Source: Saccharopolyspora soli
Lineage (GTDB): Bacteria > Actinomycetota > Actinomycetes > Mycobacteriales > Pseudonocardiaceae
Assembly (NCBI RefSeq): GCF_022678645.1
Contig: NZ_JALBWV010000030.1
Span: forward strand, 35,216-99,215
Reading direction: 5' to 3'
DNA: 64,000 nt
Within the stretch, counting starts at the first letter, position 1; each line of letters starts with the position of its first letter. Both the position numbers and the translations under genes were made by a program. The notes under the pieces are model-generated. The model ran no database searches and was not told the DNA's origin. It saw only the letters and a list, made by a program, of their open reading frames with translations. Shown piece by piece: positions 45,110-53,973 of the stretch.

Positions 45110-46023
45110 TGTCGGGCGCCGTTCGGAATATCGGTGGCTCGGAATCGGATAATCGACATGTGTTCGGTGAAGACGTAGCTGCTGCCCAGCCGACCCGGCC
45201 GCATGGCGTGCTGGATCCGCTGATCGCCCGGTACGCCTCGTGGTTGGCGTTGCCGGAAGAGGCCACCGCGGACACCTCGGACGAGGATCCGGAGAACGTG
45301 GTCCTGATGCCGATGGTGCTGCGGATCGAGCGGCGCGAACCAGCGGACCGCACAGCGCTGCTGGAGGCTGCCGCCGCGGCGGCGATCGCGGTGTGCCTCG
45401 ACGAGCGTTGCAAGCCGGGCGGGGAGTGGCACGACGCGATGCACTTCTGGATCTCCGGACGAATCCGCAAGGTGGCGCGCCGGGCACGCGGTGTGCACTG
45501 GGAGGCGGTGCAGTCGCTGCCCGGCCGCACGGTTCGAGTGGGCAATGCCGAGGTGCGGGCGTTCCTGCCGATGCGGGTGGCGGACATGCCCAAGGAGCTG
45601 AGCCGGTTGCAGATCTCGGGCAGCGAGTTGGAAGCCGACGAGCCGGGGCCGCCCGCGCCGGATGTGCCGACGCTGTGGCTGAACCCCGACGTGCCGATGA
45701 GCGCGGGAAAATCCGCGGCGCAGGTCGGGCACGCGACGATGTTCCTGGCGTCGTTGCTGCACGGCGAGGGGCTGGACGCCGAGCTGGACCGCTGGTCGGA
45801 TGGCGGTTTCCGCTGCTCGGTGCGGCAGGCCGACGAGGACACCTGGGCACGCCTGCACCCGCGCGACGATGCGGAGACGGCCTGGCGCCAGCGTCGCGTG
45901 GCGGTGGTGCGCGATGCTGGCTTCACCGAAGTGGACCCAGGAACCGTGACGGTTCTCGCCCAGTGGCACTTAGTTGGTCCAAAGTGCCTTGTGCGACGGC
46001 AACTTCCGGATGACGGAAGGTAG
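45109..46023 (+). CDS. Protein with C-terminal Pth2 peptidyl-tRNA hydrolase domain
   Basis: 304 residues from ATG 45109, overlapping the serB stop by one base. Residues about 190-304 match Pth2 (KSAAQVGHATMFLASLL is the GKxAAQxxHA substrate/catalytic motif, with VAVVRDAGFTEVDPGT and VLAQW). The N-terminal 180 residues (MSGAVRNIGGSES... VLDPLIARYASWLALPEEA) have no recognised domain. Bacterial Pth is usually the unrelated Pth1 type. The last 20 residues are encoded over a short GGCACTT/AAGTGCC hairpin (45965-45988), and the C terminus may be extended by it. Confidence 0.75.
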
Positions 46024-46049
46024 CGAACCAGGCCCAGACATAGGCCAAG

Positions 46050-46128
46050 CCCGAGAATGTTTTGCAATCTTTCGATCGCTAGGTCTATTGGCGGCCTGAT
46101 CGGTCGTCATGGCCACTGCATTCTCGGG
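46050..46128. repeat. Inverted repeat in the 46024-46235 gap
   Basis: CCCGAGAATG (46050) and CATTCTCGGG (46119) are perfect complements 59 bases apart. No gene is supported between the Pth2 gene end and the family B hairpin at 46236. Role unknown. Confidence 0.4.
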
Positions 46129-46235
46129 CCGGTCGCCGGGTTTCCCCGGTAACTTCCAATGACACCACGGCTCGTGCGGGGACAACAGGGTCCAAAGTCC
46201 CGGTTCTGCAGTGCGCACCCGAACGACAGCTGCGC

Positions 46236-46279
46236 TCGTGAGTGGTTGTAGCCGCTATGACGACCATTGCCGCTCACGA
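46236..46279. terminator. Family B hairpin, copy 3
   Basis: TCGTGAGTGGTTGTAG and CCATTGCCGCTCACGA form an imperfect stem seven bases past the leftward EcfT gene stop and between convergent genes. Probable bidirectional terminator. Confidence 0.65.
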
Positions 46280-46285
46280 CTGCTT

Positions 46286-46891
46286 TCAGTCGTCGCCGAC
46301 ACCTCGGGCGGCGAGGGCTTCGCCGAGTTCGTCGGAGTGGCGCAGCGTGCGGACCAGGAACGGCACGGCGAACGCCGCGATGGAACGTTCGGCGTTGCGG
46401 GCCCGCTGCGCGTCGCGCACCTGCGTCGCGATCGTCGACAGCGCCGCGACCGCTTGCAGCGTCAGGCCCACCAGCAGCCCGATCCGTTCGGGTCGGACGC
46501 CGAGGCGCCGGGTGGGCCGCAGGCCGTGTTCCACGGCGCTGACCAGGTCGTCGACCCGAGTGGTCAGGGTGAACAGGTTCGCCGCGCCGAGCGCCGCCAG
46601 CAGTCGTAGGCACACCACCGCCGCGCGGTCGAACCCGAGCATCCACCACTGCAGCAGGAACACCAGCAGCAGCAACGGAATCAGCAGTCGGGCCGCCCGC
46701 CAGCAGCGGCGCGGCGGGATTCGGGCCACGAGGTACGCGACGACGACACCGAGCACGCAGCCCACCAGCGCCAGTGGCGAGTGCAGCACGAAGATCAGCA
46801 CCGCGAATACCAGCAGCCCCAGGAACTTCCAGCCCGCGCCGAGTCGGTGCAGCGCGCTGGTGCCGGATTCGTACAGGCCGAGCGGGGTCAT
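46286..46891 (-). CDS. bioN: Energy-coupling factor transmembrane protein EcfT/BioN
   Basis: 201 residues from ATG 46891. Five hydrophobic helices and the EcfT signature region: RPTRRLGVRPERIGLLVGLT with the ARx-type coupling segments ATQVRDAQRARN and RTLRHSDELGEALAARG. Couples the ATPase to the BioY substrate binder. Overlaps the ATPase gene by 4 bp. Confidence 0.85.
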   Translation of the reverse strand: MTPLGLYESGTSALHRLGAGWKFLGLLVFAVLIFVLHSPLALVGCVLGVVVAYLVARIPPRRCWRAARLLIPLLLLVFLLQWWMLGFDRAAVVCLRLLAALGAANLFTLTTRVDDLVSAVEHGLRPTRRLGVRPERIGLLVGLTLQAVAALSTIATQVRDAQRARNAERSIAAFAVPFLVRTLRHSDELGEALAARGVGDD

Positions 46892-47562
46892 TCGATCAGC
46901 TTCCGGTAGTACGGGATGGCGGCGGCCGGTTCGTCGTCGGCGACCACCTCGCCCGCATCCAGCACCACGACCCGGTCGAAGCCGTCCAGCAGGTCCAGGT
47001 CGTGGGTGACCAGCACGACCTGCTGCGGTAGTCCGCGCAACACCTCGACGAAATGCCGCTTGTTGCGCAGATCGAGCAGCGTCGTCGGCTCGTCGCAGAC
47101 CAGCACGTCCGGCTCCAGCACCAGCATCGAGCACAGCGCCAGCAACTGCTTCTGCCCGCCGGAGAGCTGGTGCGCCGGGTGGTCGGCGTAGCCCGCCAGC
47201 CCGTGCTGGGCCAGCACCTGCGCCGCTCGGCGCTGCCGCTCGACCTTGGTGAGACCCTGCCTGCGCAGCGAGAACGCGACGTCCTCACCGGCCGTGGGCA
47301 TCACGATCTGGCTGTCCGGGTGGGTGAAGATGAAGCCGACGCGCCGCCGCACCGCGCGGCCGTTGCGCACCGGGTCCACCCCGTCGACCAGCACCCGCCC
47401 GCTGCTGGGGTGCACCAACCCGTTGATCATCCGGGCCAGCGTGGACTTGCCCGACCCGTTGGCACCGATGAACGCGACGCGCTGTTCGGCGAGCCGCAGG
47501 CTCACCCCGTCCAGCACGGTGCGTTCGTCGTAGCGGTGTCGGACTTCCTCGAACTCGATCAA
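46888..47562 (-). CDS. bioM: ECF transporter ATPase EcfA/BioM
   Basis: About 224 residues from TTG 47562 (MIEFEEVRHRY); GTG at 47577 is an alternative. Walker A GANGSGKST, signature LSGGQKQ, Walker B VLVCDEPTTLLD, H-loop VTHD, plus the Ser/Gln-rich GFIFTHPDSQIVMPT typical of cobalt/biotin ECF ATPases. Drives biotin uptake with bioN and bioY. Its start overlaps the thiolase stop. Confidence 0.88.
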   Translation of the reverse strand: MIEFEEVRHRYDERTVLDGVSLRLAEQRVAFIGANGSGKSTLARMINGLVHPSSGRVLVDGVDPVRNGRAVRRRVGFIFTHPDSQIVMPTAGEDVAFSLRRQGLTKVERQRRAAQVLAQHGLAGYADHPAHQLSGGQKQLLALCSMLVLEPDVLVCDEPTTLLDLRNKRHFVEVLRGLPQQVVLVTHDLDLLDGFDRVVVLDAGEVVADDEPAAAIPYYRKLIE

Positions 47563-48680
47563 TCCACTCGCTCCCACATCGTGGCCACCCCGAGCCCGCC
47601 GCCGGAGGACAGCGCGGCCAAACCGATGCGCGGCTCGGCCGCCCGCACCATCCGGCTGAACAACCGAACCACCAGGACCGCGCCCGAAGCGCCCCACGGG
47701 TGGCCGAGCGCGATCGCCCCGCCGTCCGGGCTGACCAGCTGCTCGTCGATGCCCGCCGCGTCCAGGCAGGCCAGCGCCTGTCCGGCGAAAGCCTCGTTGA
47801 ACTCGACGATCTCCGGGCTGTGCTGCTCGCGGAGTTCCCGCATGGCGGGCACCGCGCCCAGCCCGAGCCGGTTCGGATCGACGCCAGAGGTACGCGAGCT
47901 CAGCAGTCGCAGGCCCGGTACGCCGAGTCGGCGGCGCTGCTCTTCGGTGGTGATCAGCACCGCAGCAGCCCCGTCGCTGATCCCGCACGAGTTCGCCGCA
48001 GTCGCGGTGCCGTCCGGGGTGAACGCGGGGCGGAACCGGGCGAGCCGTTCGGCGGTGAAGCCCCGGCGCGGCCGTTCGTCCACAGTGGCGCCACCGATCG
48101 GCACCAGCTCGGCATCGAAGCGCCGTGCGTCCTGCGCGGCGATGGCACGTGCGTGGCTGCGCGCGGCGAAAACATCCTGGCGTTGTCGGGAAATCCCGGC
48201 TTCGACCGCCACCAGATCCGCCGCCGGGCCCATCTCCGGATCGCCGATCTCGGCAGGTGCGAACGGGGCTCGGCTGTAGAACTGGGGCGGCTCGCTCGCC
48301 GAACGCGGTCGCCACGCCCGCCACGGCGCGGTCGACGGGCTTTCCACGCCACCGGCCAGGAACCAGTCGCCGACTCCGGCCCGGACCATCGCGGCAGCTG
48401 TGATGATCGCGCTGAGCCCGCTCGCGCACTGCCGATCGATGGACATGCCCGGTGTCGTCTCGCCCAATCCCGCGCGCAACGCCGCCACCCGAGCCGGATT
48501 TCCGCCGGGGCCGAGCACATTGCCGAGCAGCACGTCATCCACCGCGTCCACTCCGGCATCGTCGAGGACAGCGCGCAGCACTGGCGCGGCGAGGCGGTCG
48601 ACGGTCAAGTGGCGCAGCAGGCCACCGGCCTCGCCGATCGGCGTGCGCCGCGCCGCGATCACCACGGGAGTCCGGTTCAC
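47559..48680 (-). CDS. Thiolase-family protein in the biotin transport operon
   Basis: 373 residues. Acyl-accepting Cys at about 85 (DRQCASGLSA), NEAFA, and GGAIALGHPWGASGA with His at about 327. The second catalytic Cys of the usual CxGGGxG tail is replaced: LAALSSGGGLG has Ser at 358-359. So either it is not a working acetyl-CoA acetyltransferase or it acts differently. It lies between an acyl-CoA ligase gene and bioM with 4-bp overlaps, the order seen in Bacillus yhfST-bioY clusters. Role probably in biotin or pimelate-related metabolism, not established. Confidence 0.85.
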   Translation of the reverse strand: MNRTPVVIAARRTPIGEAGGLLRHLTVDRLAAPVLRAVLDDAGVDAVDDVLLGNVLGPGGNPARVAALRAGLGETTPGMSIDRQCASGLSAIITAAAMVRAGVGDWFLAGGVESPSTAPWRAWRPRSASEPPQFYSRAPFAPAEIGDPEMGPAADLVAVEAGISRQRQDVFAARSHARAIAAQDARRFDAELVPIGGATVDERPRRGFTAERLARFRPAFTPDGTATAANSCGISDGAAAVLITTEEQRRRLGVPGLRLLSSRTSGVDPNRLGLGAVPAMRELREQHSPEIVEFNEAFAGQALACLDAAGIDEQLVSPDGGAIALGHPWGASGAVLVVRLFSRMVRAAEPRIGLAALSSGGGLGVATMWERVD

Positions 48681-50020
48681 AGCGGCTCCGCGGCGAGAGT
48701 TCCGGTGCGCAGTTGCTGCGCGACGAGCGCACGGGCGGGCTTGCCGGATGCGGTTCTCGGCAGCTCCCGCACGGCCAGCCAGCGGCGGGGTCGTTGCGCC
48801 GGTTCCAGCGCTTCTCGTGCCCTGGCCCGCAGCATGCGCAGCGACGGTGGGGCGGCCGGGTCGACTTCAACGACCGCCGTGACGAGTTCGCCGAACCTGG
48901 GATGCGGCGTGGCGGAAACCAGCACGTCGAGCACGCCTTCGGCGCCGCGCAGCACCGATTCGACCGCTTCCGCGCTGACGATCCGGGCGCCGCTGTTGAT
49001 CGTCGAACTGGCGCGACCAAGAACCTCCAGCGAACCGTCGGGACGCCGTACCGCGCGGTCGCCGACCGTCGACCAGCCATCCCGCGAGCGTGGCGGCACG
49101 ATCATCCCGCTGTCGAGGTAGCCGTCGAAAACCAGCGCGGAGCGGACCCACAGCTCACCGACGCCGTCGACCGGATCGCGCACGTCCACCTCGACGACCG
49201 GCCGCAGCGGGCCACCCCGTCGAATCGCGATCAACGAGTGCTCGGCGGAACCGTAGTACTCGACGAGCTCGCATCCCGGAAGCACCTTGGCCAGCCGCTC
49301 CTCGATCGAATCGTCGACGCGGGCCCCGCCGCAAACCACGGTCCGCAAGCGACATTCGGCGCGCAACACCGGATCACGCTCCAAAATGGACAGAAGCGCG
49401 GCGAGCATGGCGGGAACGAGGTGGACCGCGGTGGCCCGGCGGGACGCCTCGGCGGCGTCGGTCGCAGACCACTTTTCGAGCAGCTGCACGTCGGCGCCCC
49501 CGTGCAGTGCGTGCAGCACACCGAAGAGGAACAGCGACGAGCTCAGCGGACCGGGGATGAGCACCCGATCCTGCGGCTCCAGCGCAAGGCCGAGCGCGGC
49601 GAAGCTGCGCAACCACGACCCCCGAGAACGGATCAGCACCTTCGGCGAACCGCTGCTACCCGAAGTGGTGGGGAGGTAGAACGGCGTGCGGTCGTCCCAA
49701 GTCGGGCTGATCGGCTGTACTGGCTGAAAGTCCTGTTCGTCCGGAGTGATGATCAGGTCGGGGCGGGCGTCGTCGAGGACCGCGGCTCGGTCGTGGGCGG
49801 TCCAGGTCGGTTCGATGAGCAGGGTTGCGCAGCCTGCCAGGTCGGCGCCCAGGAAGTAGATCAAGCGCGTCAGCGCGTCCCCGCCGTCGAGGGCGACTCG
49901 GGAGCCCGGCGGCATGAGTTGCGCAGCGCGGTGTACCCGCGCGAGCAACTCCGGAGCGTCCAGCGTGGTTCCGGCGTACGCGACCCGCGAAGCGGGGGAG
50001 CGGCCGAGGATCGGCAGCAC
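48677..50020 (-). CDS. AMP-dependent acyl-CoA ligase-like protein
   Basis: 447 residues from GTG 50020 (GAGGGC upstream; the open frame runs further up through bioY and is rejected). Adenylate-forming motifs: PTTSGSSGSPKVLIRS, EYYGSAEHS, GWSTVGDRAVR and the C-terminal Lys in RTASGKPARA. Activates a carboxylic acid. In the YhfT-like context it may act on biotin precursors such as pimelate or on fatty acids; unproven. 4-bp overlap with the thiolase gene and three bases from the bioY stop. Confidence 0.85.
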   Translation of the reverse strand: MLPILGRSPASRVAYAGTTLDAPELLARVHRAAQLMPPGSRVALDGGDALTRLIYFLGADLAGCATLLIEPTWTAHDRAAVLDDARPDLIITPDEQDFQPVQPISPTWDDRTPFYLPTTSGSSGSPKVLIRSRGSWLRSFAALGLALEPQDRVLIPGPLSSSLFLFGVLHALHGGADVQLLEKWSATDAAEASRRATAVHLVPAMLAALLSILERDPVLRAECRLRTVVCGGARVDDSIEERLAKVLPGCELVEYYGSAEHSLIAIRRGGPLRPVVEVDVRDPVDGVGELWVRSALVFDGYLDSGMIVPPRSRDGWSTVGDRAVRRPDGSLEVLGRASSTINSGARIVSAEAVESVLRGAEGVLDVLVSATPHPRFGELVTAVVEVDPAAPPSLRMLRARAREALEPAQRPRRWLAVRELPRTASGKPARALVAQQLRTGTLAAEPL

Positions 50021-50022
50021 GC

Positions 50023-50610
50023 TCAGCCCTCGGCGGTGGCGCGGCGCGCCGAGCCGGTCAGGGCCGCCGGGACGGCGCGGTGCACCGCGACGGCGACGAG
50101 GGAGACGGCGACGAGCTTCACGGCGTCGCCGGGCAGGAACACCAGGGACTGCACCGCGGCGGTGCGCAGGTCGCCGACCACCAGGCCCCAGTACGGGATG
50201 CCGATCAGGTAGTCCACCGCGACACCCGCGATGTTGGCCGCCAGCAGCACGAACAGACCCGGTTTCGGCAGGCGGCGCTGCACGATCAGGCCGACGACGA
50301 CCGCTGACACCAGCCAGCCCGCCACGAATCCACCGCTGGGCCCGATGAACGGCGCGATACCGCCGCGGCCACCCGAGAGCAGCGGCAGCCCGATCGCGAC
50401 CAGCGCCAGGAACAGCAGCACCGCCGCGCCGCCGCGCCGGGCGCCGAGCATGCTCCCGGCCAGCAGCGGGCCCATGTTCTGCAGCACGATCGGCACTGCG
50501 GCTCCGCCGAGGTAGAAGCCCGGGAAGATGCCGAGGACGGCGATGAATGCGGCGAAGACCACAGTCCTGGCCAGGTTCGCGGCGGGCGCGGCTTGGCGTG
50601 GTGCGGACAC
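50023..50610 (-). CDS. bioY: Biotin transporter substrate-binding subunit BioY
   Basis: 195 residues from GTG 50610 (GGGAGACGCC upstream). Six membrane helices; signature blocks GGAAVPIVLQNMGPLLAGSM, GIAPFIGPSGGFVAGW and FLPGDAVKLVAVSLVAVAV match BioY, including the biotin-binding Asp-Lys pair. First gene of the leftward operon with acyl-CoA ligase, thiolase, bioM, bioN. Biotin import role is well supported by family and context. Confidence 0.92.
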   Translation of the reverse strand: MSAPRQAAPAANLARTVVFAAFIAVLGIFPGFYLGGAAVPIVLQNMGPLLAGSMLGARRGGAAVLLFLALVAIGLPLLSGGRGGIAPFIGPSGGFVAGWLVSAVVVGLIVQRRLPKPGLFVLLAANIAGVAVDYLIGIPYWGLVVGDLRTAAVQSLVFLPGDAVKLVAVSLVAVAVHRAVPAALTGSARRATAEG

Positions 50611-50870
50611 GGCGTCTCCCTAGCGGTTGATCGACAACATCGGCCGGTCGGCGACATTGCCGAACCGGACACCGGGACCACGCCACCGCAAAACCACCTG
50701 CGATGCGGTCGGAACCCGCCCTACCAGCGGTTCTCGTCGGATCGGGCAGCCACGGCGCGGCCCGATCAGCGCGGCGAGCCCAACCTACCCGCCAACCCCG
50801 CCGAAACAGAAAGCCCGGCGTCCCGTTGTCGATCTCCTACACCCCGGGCCGAGGTGTGCCGCGCAAGAGG

Positions 50871-53051
50871 TCAGGACGTGCTGGAGTCGGCTTTCGTCGC
50901 CGCGTCCAGGCGTCGCAGGGCTCCGCGCACGACCTCCGGGTCGTGGGTGGTCCAGAACGGTGGCAGCGAGGCGCGCAGGAAGCTGCCGTACCGGGCCGTG
51001 GACAGCCGCGGGTCCAGCACCGCGATCACGCCGCGATCGGCAGGGGAGCGCAGCAGTCGCCCCGCACCCTGCGCCAGCAGCAGCGCGGCATGCGTGCCCG
51101 CCACCGTGATGAACCCGTTGCCGCCGTGCTCGGACACCGCCTTCTGGCGGGCCGAGGCGAGCGGATCGTCCGGACGCGGGAACGGGATCCGGTCCATCAC
51201 CACCAGTTGCAGCGAATCGCCCGGGACGTCCACGCCCTGCCACAGCGACAGGGTGCCGAACAGCGACGTCGCGGGGTGCTCGGCGAACCTGCGGACCAGC
51301 AGCGCGGTGGCGTCCTCGCCCTGGCACAGCACCGGGGTGTCGAGGCGATCCCGCAGTTCTTCCGACGCCTGCTTGGCGGCTCGCATCGAGGAGAACAGGC
51401 CGAGCGTGCGCCCCCCGGCGGCCTGCACCAGTTCGGTCAGCTCGTCCAGGTACTGCGGCGGCAGCCCGTCGCGGCCCGGCGGCGGCAAGTGCCGGGCGAT
51501 GTAGAGGATGCCGCTGCGTTGGTGCTCGAACGGCGAGCCCACGTCCATCCCGGTCCACTTCGGACCGCTGGTGTCCGACGGCGGTTCCTTCTCGGTGGCC
51601 ATCCCGGCGACCGGCTGGACCTGCTGCTGCGGCGGCAGGCCCCACTGCCGGGCCAGCGTGTCGAACGACCCGCCCAACGCGAGCGTCGCGGAGGTGAGAA
51701 CCGTGGTGCGCTGCCCGAACAGCCGCTCCCGCAGCAGCCCGCCCACCCCCAGCGGTGCCACCCGGATACTCGGCGCGCGGTTCGGTTCCGCCGATATCCA
51801 CACGACGTCGCGGTGCTTGTCGTCGTCGAAGGCATCCAGCAGCCGGACCGCGGTGTCGTGGACCTCTTCGGTGAGCGCGTGCGCCAGCTTGCGCGCCGTG
51901 CTGCCCTCGACGTCTTCCTTGCGTTCCGGGCCGAGCGCGGTGATGCAGGCCGCCGCCGCGTCGCGGGTGGCCGCAAGCGCACCGCCGAGGTCCTGCGGAA
52001 GTTCGTCCAACCGACCCGGATTCGCCGCTTGCAGCACCAGATCCAGGCCTTCGGCGGCCTCGTCGAGCCGGTCGGCGATCTCCTCGTCGATGGCCCGCCC
52101 GCAGCGCCGGGCCGCTAGCTTCACCCCGCCCGACGTCAGCTCTCCGGTGGCGGCCGAAGTGACCCGATCCACCAGGTCGTGCGCCTCGTCGACGAGGACG
52201 ACGTCGTGGTCGGGCAGCACCGGCCGGTCGTCGAGCGCGTCGATGGCCAGCAGCGCGTGGTTCGTCACGACGATGTCGGCGCGTCCCGCCTCGGCCCTGG
52301 CCCGTTCGGCGAAGCAGTCGACGCCGACCGGGCAGCGGTGCACGCCGAGGCATTCCTTGGCGGTCACCGACAGCTGCCGCCAGGCGTGGTCGGTCACGCC
52401 GGGCACGAGCTCGTCGCGGTCACCGGTTTCGGTTTCGGTGGCCCATTCCTGGATCCGCCGGACCTGGCGTTCCAGCGCGGACGCCGCGAACGCGTCGAAC
52501 AGGGCGCCTTCGTCGGGTTCCTCGGGTGCGTTGCCGTGCACCCGGTTCAAGCACAGGTAGTTGCGGCGCCCCTTTAGGATCGCGAAGGTCGGTCGTCGGC
52601 CGAGCGGTTCGGCGAGTGCCTTGGAAAGCCGGGGCAGGTCGCGGTCGACGAGTTGGCGTTGCAGCGCGATGGTCGCGGTGGAGACGACCACGGTGCTGCC
52701 CTCGGCGACGGCGTGCCGGATCGCCGGGACCAGGTAGGCCAGCGACTTGCCGGTGCCGGTTCCGGCCTGCACGGCGAGGTGCTCACCGGAGCCGATGGAG
52801 TGTTCGACGGCCTCGGCCATCGTGGCCTGGCCTTCCCGAGGTATGCCGCCGACCGCCTCGATCGCGATCTTCAGCAGGGTCGGCAGGTCCGGGATGTCCT
52901 GCTTCGCCTTGGCGGCCAACGGAACTTCCGGCGCGGCCCGCTCGTCCTTGTCGCCGCGAGCGAGGTCGGCGGCGATCTCCGGTGGCAGCTCGTCGTGCTC
53001 GTCGGGCTCGAACGCAACCGGGTCGGACCATCGCGGAACAGAGGTGGGCAC
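50871..53051 (-). CDS. DinG-like ATP-dependent DNA helicase
   Basis: 726 residues from GTG 53051; the frame is open for 37 more codons upstream without support. Superfamily 2 XPD/DinG features: Q-like and Walker A AGTGTGKS (96-103), VVLVDEAHDL, and four cysteines NYLCLNR...CLGVHRCPVGVDC for an iron-sulfur cluster, then QGAGRLLRSPADRGVIAVLD. Unwinds DNA during repair or removes R-loops. Monocistronic. Confidence 0.92.
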   Translation of the reverse strand: MPTSVPRWSDPVAFEPDEHDELPPEIAADLARGDKDERAAPEVPLAAKAKQDIPDLPTLLKIAIEAVGGIPREGQATMAEAVEHSIGSGEHLAVQAGTGTGKSLAYLVPAIRHAVAEGSTVVVSTATIALQRQLVDRDLPRLSKALAEPLGRRPTFAILKGRRNYLCLNRVHGNAPEEPDEGALFDAFAASALERQVRRIQEWATETETGDRDELVPGVTDHAWRQLSVTAKECLGVHRCPVGVDCFAERARAEAGRADIVVTNHALLAIDALDDRPVLPDHDVVLVDEAHDLVDRVTSAATGELTSGGVKLAARRCGRAIDEEIADRLDEAAEGLDLVLQAANPGRLDELPQDLGGALAATRDAAAACITALGPERKEDVEGSTARKLAHALTEEVHDTAVRLLDAFDDDKHRDVVWISAEPNRAPSIRVAPLGVGGLLRERLFGQRTTVLTSATLALGGSFDTLARQWGLPPQQQVQPVAGMATEKEPPSDTSGPKWTGMDVGSPFEHQRSGILYIARHLPPPGRDGLPPQYLDELTELVQAAGGRTLGLFSSMRAAKQASEELRDRLDTPVLCQGEDATALLVRRFAEHPATSLFGTLSLWQGVDVPGDSLQLVVMDRIPFPRPDDPLASARQKAVSEHGGNGFITVAGTHAALLLAQGAGRLLRSPADRGVIAVLDPRLSTARYGSFLRASLPPFWTTHDPEVVRGALRRLDAATKADSSTS

Positions 53052-53236
53052 GTCACAAGACGCTACCGCGCACCCCTGTCCACCAACGGGAGCACCGCCA
53101 TTTCGCGATGCGGAATTGCGGGGTCGCAGGGTCCAAAACGTTGGTGTTGCGGCGGTGCGCACTGTGGCCTGCGGATATCGGCGTTCGACGGATTCGAGTT
53201 AACTCGAGGTTCCGGTGTTCGTGCGGTCCGCTGGGA

Positions 53237-53806
53237 TTACCGGACGACGGGTTCGCCGATGAGGTCCACGCCCGCGGCGTCCAGTTCCGCCAGGGCCGTG
53301 TCGACCGTTTCGCGGGACACCCCCGCAGTGAGCTCCAGGAGCACCGTGGTGTCCAGGCCCGCGCGGGCGGCGTCGAGCGCCGTGGCGCGCACGCAGTGGT
53401 CGGTGGCGATGCCGACGACGTCCACGCGGCGGACGCCGTGGTCGGCGAGCCAGTCGCGCAACGGCCGGTCCCGGAAGTCGATGCCCTCGAAGCCCGAGTA
53501 GCCGTCGCTGTGTTGACCTTTCGAGAACACCGCCTCGATCGGGCCGACGTCCAGCTCCGGGTGGAACGACGCACCCGGCGTGCCCGCCACGCAGTGCCGC
53601 GGCCAGGAACGCACGAAGTCCGGCTGGTCGCTGAAGTGGGCACCCGGATCGATGTGGTAGTCGCGGGTGGCCACCACGTGGTCGTGGTCGAACCCGGCGA
53701 GGTACCGCGAAATCGCCGTCGCCACACCAGCACCACCGGCCACCGCCAGCGAGCCGCCCTCGCAGAAGTCGTTCTGCACGTCCACGATGATCAACGCCTT
53801 AGCCAT
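53237..53806 (-). CDS. pncA: Nicotinamidase
   Basis: 189 residues from ATG 53806. Catalytic triad Asp9 (IVDVQNDF), Lys96 (FSKG) and Cys138 (ATDHCVR), with metal ligands Asp49, His51, His57 (RDYHIDPGAHF). Converts nicotinamide to nicotinate for NAD salvage; in the mycobacterial homologue it also activates pyrazinamide. Not in the same transcript as pncB but adjacent, separated by a hairpin. Confidence 0.92.
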   Translation of the reverse strand: MAKALIIVDVQNDFCEGGSLAVAGGAGVATAISRYLAGFDHDHVVATRDYHIDPGAHFSDQPDFVRSWPRHCVAGTPGASFHPELDVGPIEAVFSKGQHSDGYSGFEGIDFRDRPLRDWLADHGVRRVDVVGIATDHCVRATALDAARAGLDTTVLLELTAGVSRETVDTALAELDAAGVDLIGEPVVR

Positions 53807-53900
53807 CACGACTCCCTCGCTGCCGTCGCCACCGCCAACCGGTCGCAAGGATCGGCGGAATAGACGTTACCCGACCCCATAACCACCACGTCTTTTCGAC

Positions 53901-53947
53901 GTGAAGGGCACCTTTGACCGAGTAAGCCGGTCAAAGGTGCCCTTCAC
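53901..53947. terminator. Family A hairpin, copy 6
   Basis: Perfect 20-bp inverted repeat, GTGAAGGGCACCTTTGACCG and its complement, with a 7-base loop AGTAAGC. It lies between the pncA start and the pncB stop and probably ends pncB transcription. Confidence 0.8.
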
Positions 53948-53973
53948 TCACCACCCGGTCGAGGTGGCTGGGG

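Noticed and set aside
50610..50670. GTTGATCGACAAC near the bioY start as a biotin-regulator site
   Set aside because: Only the outer four bases pair and it does not match a biotin-operon operator that I can recall with confidence.
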